Shown one piece after another: positions 12,639-16,232 of a stretch of 16,232 bases of DNA. The stretch spans positions 40,367 through 56,598 of the forward strand of contig DFMV01000085.1 in the NCBI GenBank assembly GCA_002375765.1, read 5' to 3'. Position 1 is the first letter of the stretch; the number at the start of each line of letters is the position of its first letter. The position numbers and the translations under genes are program-made. Source of the stretch: Rhizobiales bacterium UBA3584 (lineage in GTDB: Bacteria; Pseudomonadota; Alphaproteobacteria; Rhizobiales; Devosiaceae). The notes beneath the pieces were generated by a model. That model saw only the letters and a list, made by a program, of their open reading frames with translations, had not been told where the DNA came from and did not search any database.

Positions 12639-14165
12639 CTAAATCCCATCCTCATACCCATCCCTGACCAGCCGATCGAACAACGCCACGCCGAAACCCG
12701 TTGCCCATGAGGTATTCGTTTCCGTCGAGGCCTTGCCGAAGGCTGTACCGGCGATGTCGATATGGGCCCAGGGGGTGTCGCCCACGAAGTGGGAGAGGAA
12801 CTGGCCGGCGATCGAGGCGCCGCCAAGGCGCCCGCCCTGGTTCTTGATGTCGGCGAAGCGGCTTTCGATGAGTTTGTCGTAGGCGGGGCCGATGGGGAGG
12901 TGCCAGACCTTTTCGCCGGAAGCGCGGCCGGCCTGCTGGAGTTTGGCGGCCAGCGCATCGGTGTTGGTGAAAACGCCGGCATAATCCTCGCCCAGCGCGA
13001 TGCGGATGGCGCCGGTGAGGGTTGCGATGTCGAACATGGCTTTGGGCTTGAACCGATCCTGACAATACCACAGGGCATCGGCCAGAACGAGGCGACCTTC
13101 GGCGTCGGTCGAGATGATCTCGATGGTTTCGCCCGACATGGCAGTGATAACGTCGCCGGGGCGGTAGGCGTTGGCGTCGGGCATGTTTTCGGCCAGGGCG
13201 AGGATGCCGACGGCGTTGAGTTTGGCCTTGCGGGTGGCGAGGGACTGCATCAATCCCAGAACGGCAGCGGCACCGCCCATATCGCCCTTCATGTTTTCCA
13301 TCGAGGCGGCGGGCTTGATGGAAATGCCGCCGGTATCGAAAACGATGCCCTTGCCCACAAAGGCCAAAGGCGGCTGGCCCTTTTTGCCGCCGTTCCATTG
13401 CATGACGACGAGACGTGGTGGGCGAACGGACCCCTGCCCTACGGCCAGGATGGCGCCCATGCCGAGGGCCTTCATCTGGGTCTCGTCGAGCACTTCGACC
13501 GACAGGCCGCGATCGGCCAGGGTGTTGGCGACATCGGCCATGTCGGACGGGCCGAGCAGATTGGCGGGTTCGTTGACCAGATCGCGGGCCAGAATGGTGC
13601 CGTCGGCGACAGCGAGAGCGTCACCGAGCGCGGACTGCATGCCCGAAGCCTTGGCGACGACCAAGGAGAGCGTGGCGGGATGGGTCGCGCCGTTCTTGCG
13701 GCGGGTGCGGTATTTTTCAAAGCGGTAGGAGCGCAGACGGGCGCCGGCGCCCAGCGCGCCGACCAGGTGCGGGGTCAGTCCCGGTTCGTCGAGCACCACT
13801 GCCGCATCAGACACACCGGCGGCGTCGAGCTTGGCGTAGAGCGAGCCGCCCCTGTCAGCCCACGCGGCGTCATTGTCCCCTTCTCCATCGGCGCCACGGC
13901 CGAGCACCAGAAGGCGATCGCAGTCAAGGCCGGTGGGGGCGGCGATATCGATCATGTGGCCGGGGCGGCCGGAGAAGCCTGTGGCCTTGGCGATACGGGA
14001 AAAGTCGAGGCCGGTACGCTTCCAGAGGCCGGCGGCTACCGGGCCCATTTCGCCGTTTCCGTTTGCATAGAGCACGAGGGCGGCGGGGGAATCGGGCAGG
14101 TTTTCGGCTAGCGAGATCGAGAGCGTTTGCGGCATGGGCGCGGCAACCTTGACTGGCGAGGGCAT
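12639..14165 (-). CDS. pepA: Leucyl aminopeptidase (M17)
   Basis: A cytosolic, hexameric two-metal aminopeptidase that trims N-terminal residues from peptides. At 508 residues it is near the E. coli length (503). The N-terminal macro-like domain covers about 12-170. The catalytic domain has LARDLVNEPANLLGP (192-206) and FVGKGIVFDTGGISIKP (269-285), with metal ligands Lys272 and Asp277 and catalytic Lys284. It also has MKGDMGGAAAV (292-302, Asp295) and STDAEGRLVLAD (352-363), with Asp354, Glu356 and Arg358. The usual NTDAEGRL reads STDAEGRL here; the metal ligands are unchanged. The first ATG has no clear ribosome-binding site; Met11 (14135) has AAGG 11 nt upstream and is a possible alternative. 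In E. coli PepA also binds DNA; whether this one does cannot be seen. Its start faces lptF across 170 bp. Confidence 0.97.
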   Translation of the reverse strand: MPSPVKVAAPMPQTLSISLAENLPDSPAALVLYANGNGEMGPVAAGLWKRTGLDFSRIAKATGFSGRPGHMIDIAAPTGLDCDRLLVLGRGADGEGDNDAAWADRGGSLYAKLDAAGVSDAAVVLDEPGLTPHLVGALGAGARLRSYRFEKYRTRRKNGATHPATLSLVVAKASGMQSALGDALAVADGTILARDLVNEPANLLGPSDMADVANTLADRGLSVEVLDETQMKALGMGAILAVGQGSVRPPRLVVMQWNGGKKGQPPLAFVGKGIVFDTGGISIKPAASMENMKGDMGGAAAVLGLMQSLATRKAKLNAVGILALAENMPDANAYRPGDVITAMSGETIEIISTDAEGRLVLADALWYCQDRFKPKAMFDIATLTGAIRIALGEDYAGVFTNTDALAAKLQQAGRASGEKVWHLPIGPAYDKLIESRFADIKNQGGRLGGASIAGQFLSHFVGDTPWAHIDIAGTAFGKASTETNTSWATGFGVALFDRLVRDGYEDGI

Positions 14166-14335
14166 AGGCGGCGAGGATTCGCCGGGCTGGAAGAGTTGAG
14201 CATTGTCCGCGGGGGACGGTGCGTCAATGCGCAGCCATCATTTGGCGCAATCTGTTGCCACGCTGCGCTTTTGGCCGCCACGCGAACAGGGTAAAAGCAC
14301 ATCTGACTCGCCGGCACAGGACTTAGACCCGCCCC

Positions 14336-15415
14336 TTGGACAGACTTTCGCGATATCTGCAGAGCCAGTTCTTTGCGCAGGCGCTTACCATTTTCGCGGC
14401 GGGCGGCGCGCTGATCTGGCTGATGCAGCTTTTGCGGCTGTTCGATCTCGTTTCGGCCAAGGGGCAGAATTTTCTAACCCTTATGGGGCAGAGCGGCCTG
14501 ACCACGCCGACTTTTGCACGCTCGATTCTCTATGTGTGTTTCGCAATCGGGCTGGTGCGGGGGTTGCGGGCGCTGCATTCGTCACGCGAATTGCACACCA
14601 TCCATGCCGGGCAGCGCACCGACGCGCTGTGGCGCGGGATCATCTCGTTCACGCTGGCCGGGGCGGCGATCGTGACGCTGGTGAGCAATTTTATCGAACC
14701 CCACTCGCGGCGGATTTCGGCGGACTGGTCGGCGGAAATCGCTGCCGATGTGGTCGGGCGGGCGCTGGTGCCGGGGCGGTTCACGGAAATCGAGGACGGA
14801 TTGGTGTTTTCGATCTCGGCGCGGAGGCGGGACGGAACGCTTGTCGATTTCTTTTTCGACGACACGACCAACGAAACGCGGCGAACCTATTTTGCCGAAA
14901 CCGCTTCGGTGTTTCAGGACGAGACGGGCTACCAGCTGATCCTCAACAATGGCGCCATCCAGTATGAAAGCGCCGAGCGCGGCGGACTGAGCCAGATAAG
15001 GTTCGCTCAGTACCATATCAGCCTTGCGAGCTTGATCGATGCGGCATCGCGCACGACGAGCGCCGCCCAGACCGACAGTTTCGGGTTGGCGGCCAAGGCG
15101 CTGGCAGGCAGCGCGACGCGTGAAGAAATCAAGATGCTCAACGAGCGGTTCGCCGATACGCTGCGGGCGCTGGCCATCTGCGCGCTGGCGGCGGCGTTTT
15201 GCGCCTACCCCGATGGCGGGCGGGGGCGTCGGCGGATACCGATGGAACTGGTAATTCTTCTGGTGGCGTTTGCCGAACAGGCGGTGAGCGCTTTTTCGGG
15301 CGGCGGCGCGCGGCATTTCATTGCGCCATCGGTGATCCTCGCGTTCTCGCTTGGCCTGTTATGGCTTCGCACACGGCGCGCCTTCATCTTTCCGCGCTGG
15401 AGGCTGGCGCGATGA
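14336..15415 (+). CDS. lptF: LPS export system permease LptF
   Basis: LptF and LptG form the inner-membrane part of the LptB2FG transporter, which extracts lipopolysaccharide from the membrane and passes it to LptC and LptA. The 359 residues follow the YjgP/YjgQ layout. Three N-terminal helices (about 13-35, 58-78, 98-120) are followed by a periplasmic jelly-roll (about 122-265, including GRFTEIEDGLVFSISARRRD and FFFDDTTNETRRTYFAETAS) and three C-terminal helices (about 272-292, 302-322, 328-347). The start is a TTG at 14336: RLSRYLQSQF matches the family N-terminus at once and there is no upstream ATG in frame nearby. The ribosome-binding site is weak. It overlaps lptG by ATGA. An operon with lptG is certain; surA, lptD or pdxA often follow in this lineage, but they are outside the window. 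Confidence 0.93.
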   Translation: MDRLSRYLQSQFFAQALTIFAAGGALIWLMQLLRLFDLVSAKGQNFLTLMGQSGLTTPTFARSILYVCFAIGLVRGLRALHSSRELHTIHAGQRTDALWRGIISFTLAGAAIVTLVSNFIEPHSRRISADWSAEIAADVVGRALVPGRFTEIEDGLVFSISARRRDGTLVDFFFDDTTNETRRTYFAETASVFQDETGYQLILNNGAIQYESAERGGLSQIRFAQYHISLASLIDAASRTTSAAQTDSFGLAAKALAGSATREEIKMLNERFADTLRALAICALAAAFCAYPDGGRGRRRIPMELVILLVAFAEQAVSAFSGGGARHFIAPSVILAFSLGLLWLRTRRAFIFPRWRLAR

Positions 15416-16232
15416 ACAGGGTCGGACGGCTCGTCTGCATACGCCTTGCCGCCCGTATCGGGCTGGTGGTGGGCATCTTTTTCGGGATCATCCTGCTTGT
15501 CGAATTTCTAGACACCGGACGGTTCAACCAGACGGCGGCCTTGGCCGGGCCGTGGACATCGACCGGTCTGGCCTTTCTGAGCGCGTTGCGCTGGAGCCTT
15601 CTGGGTCTGCCGGTGACCGTTTTGATCGGAGCCATCGTGGGGCTGATCGACCTGCACTCGCACCGCGAAATGGTGATCATCAGCGCCTCGGGGCGGTCGA
15701 TCTGGTCGACGATGCGCTGGCCGATCCTGATGATTCTCCTCTCAGGCGTGATTGTCACCACCGTGGTCGACAGCTTTGCCATTCGCGTCTATCAGCAGCT
15801 CGATGCGGCGCAGATCGGATGGGGCCGCGCCTATGGCGTGCAGAACCGGGAGACGTGGTTCAATCAGACCGGTGCCGATGGCGATTACATGCTCTATGCG
15901 CGCTCGGTCACCCAGGGCGGAAGCCGATTGCGCGACGTTTCGATATTGCGGCTGCAGCCGCAAGGGGAGACGGGCACGCGCATTCATGCGCGGTTGGCCC
16001 AACTCGAGCCTGGTCAGTGGCGGATCACCGACGGAACGATCCTCGATATCGACCGGGCGCCGCGCACCTTTTCGGAAATGACCATTGCGACGACCGCTAC
16101 AGAATCGGAATTGAGCCTGCAATTGGGCACCGCCGAGGACATGTCGTGGTTCGACCTGCGGCGCGCGTTGAGCAATGGAATCGCGGACCCGTTCGCGCGG
16201 GCAGCGGCCGAGACGCGTTTTCAAAAACTCAA
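15412..16232 (+). CDS. lptG: LPS export system permease LptG, 5' part (3' end outside window)
   Basis: Starts at the ATG overlapping the lptF stop (ATGA, 15412-15415) with GGAGG 8 nt upstream, so translation is coupled. The frame is open to the end of the window, giving 273 residues. The N-terminus MNRVGRLVCIRLAARIGL precedes helices at about 15-32, 52-78 (LGLPVTVLIGAIVGLIDLHS) and 100-122 (MRWPILMILLSGVIVTTVVD). The periplasmic jelly-roll begins after about residue 125 and runs through LYARSVTQGGSRLRDVSILR and WRITDGTILDIDRAPRTF. The phrase MVIISASGRSIW corresponds to the conserved cytoplasmic loop after helix 2 (the E..ALRASG-type coupling helix to the LptB ATPase). The final helices lie outside the window. 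Order and similarity to the preceding gene make LptG the natural assignment. Confidence 0.93.
   Translation, partial: MNRVGRLVCIRLAARIGLVVGIFFGIILLVEFLDTGRFNQTAALAGPWTSTGLAFLSALRWSLLGLPVTVLIGAIVGLIDLHSHREMVIISASGRSIWSTMRWPILMILLSGVIVTTVVDSFAIRVYQQLDAAQIGWGRAYGVQNRETWFNQTGADGDYMLYARSVTQGGSRLRDVSILRLQPQGETGTRIHARLAQLEPGQWRITDGTILDIDRAPRTFSEMTIATTATESELSLQLGTAEDMSWFDLRRALSNGIADPFARAAAETRFQKL

Noticed and set aside
12762..14111. 449-codon plus-strand open frame opposite pepA
   Set aside because: Gly- and Ala-rich antisense shadow; pepA on the minus strand has all M17 metal ligands and the expected length.
14203..14967. 254-codon plus-strand frame overlapping the start of lptF
   Set aside because: Another frame of lptF; the lptF frame shows the expected helices and jelly-roll and couples to lptG by ATGA.

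Overview
The window looks like chromosomal DNA of a GC-rich alphaproteobacterium, most likely Hyphomicrobiales (Devosia- or Rhizobium-like). This is inferred from the GC-rich third positions, the pepA / lptF-lptG divergent block with holC nearby, and a DUF1127 protein under a divergent LysR regulator. I see no rRNA, tRNA, phage, IS element or CRISPR array.

Layout. (a) 1-972: C-terminal part of an outer-membrane barrel of the Slam (DUF560) type, entering from the left edge. (b) 973-1152: an intergenic spacer with a dispersed palindromic repeat and a perfect 12-bp hairpin between convergent genes. (c) 1153-3416: a DHA2-type MFS drug exporter and a divergent MarR regulator sharing a 101-bp control region with a clear exporter promoter and dyad/direct-repeat candidate operators. 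(d) 3396-4674: a LysR regulator divergent from a DUF1127 protein. (e) 4655-5563: a membrane-anchored protein with a Glu-Pro repeat linker and a small extracytoplasmic domain. (f) 5564-6910: a 281-bp gap in which I see only the ndk terminator, then ndk, then a RelE/ParE toxin and RHH antitoxin pair. (g) 7017-9841: an ABC-F ATPase and a secreted DUF4344 putative metallopeptidase. (h) 9980-11046: holC and a YitT-type membrane protein, translationally coupled. (i) 11139-12634: an HxlR regulator divergent from a saccharopine-dehydrogenase-like oxidoreductase. (j) 12639-16232: pepA, and divergently lptF-lptG (lptG runs off the right edge).

How the genes relate. The housekeeping backbone is ndk, ABC-F, holC, pepA, lptF and lptG. 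Accessory two-gene modules are set into it: efflux pump with MarR, LysR with DUF1127, toxin with antitoxin, and HxlR with oxidoreductase. The last one sits between pepA and holC, genes that are neighbours in many proteobacteria, and so looks like an insertion. Three of the four accessory modules are divergent regulator-target pairs, and several convergent genes overlap by about 20 bp or nearly touch.

Nothing here is clearly a wholly new system. The least explained items are the Glu-Pro repeat protein, the DUF560 barrel in this lineage, the dispersed palindrome and the split of pepA from holC.
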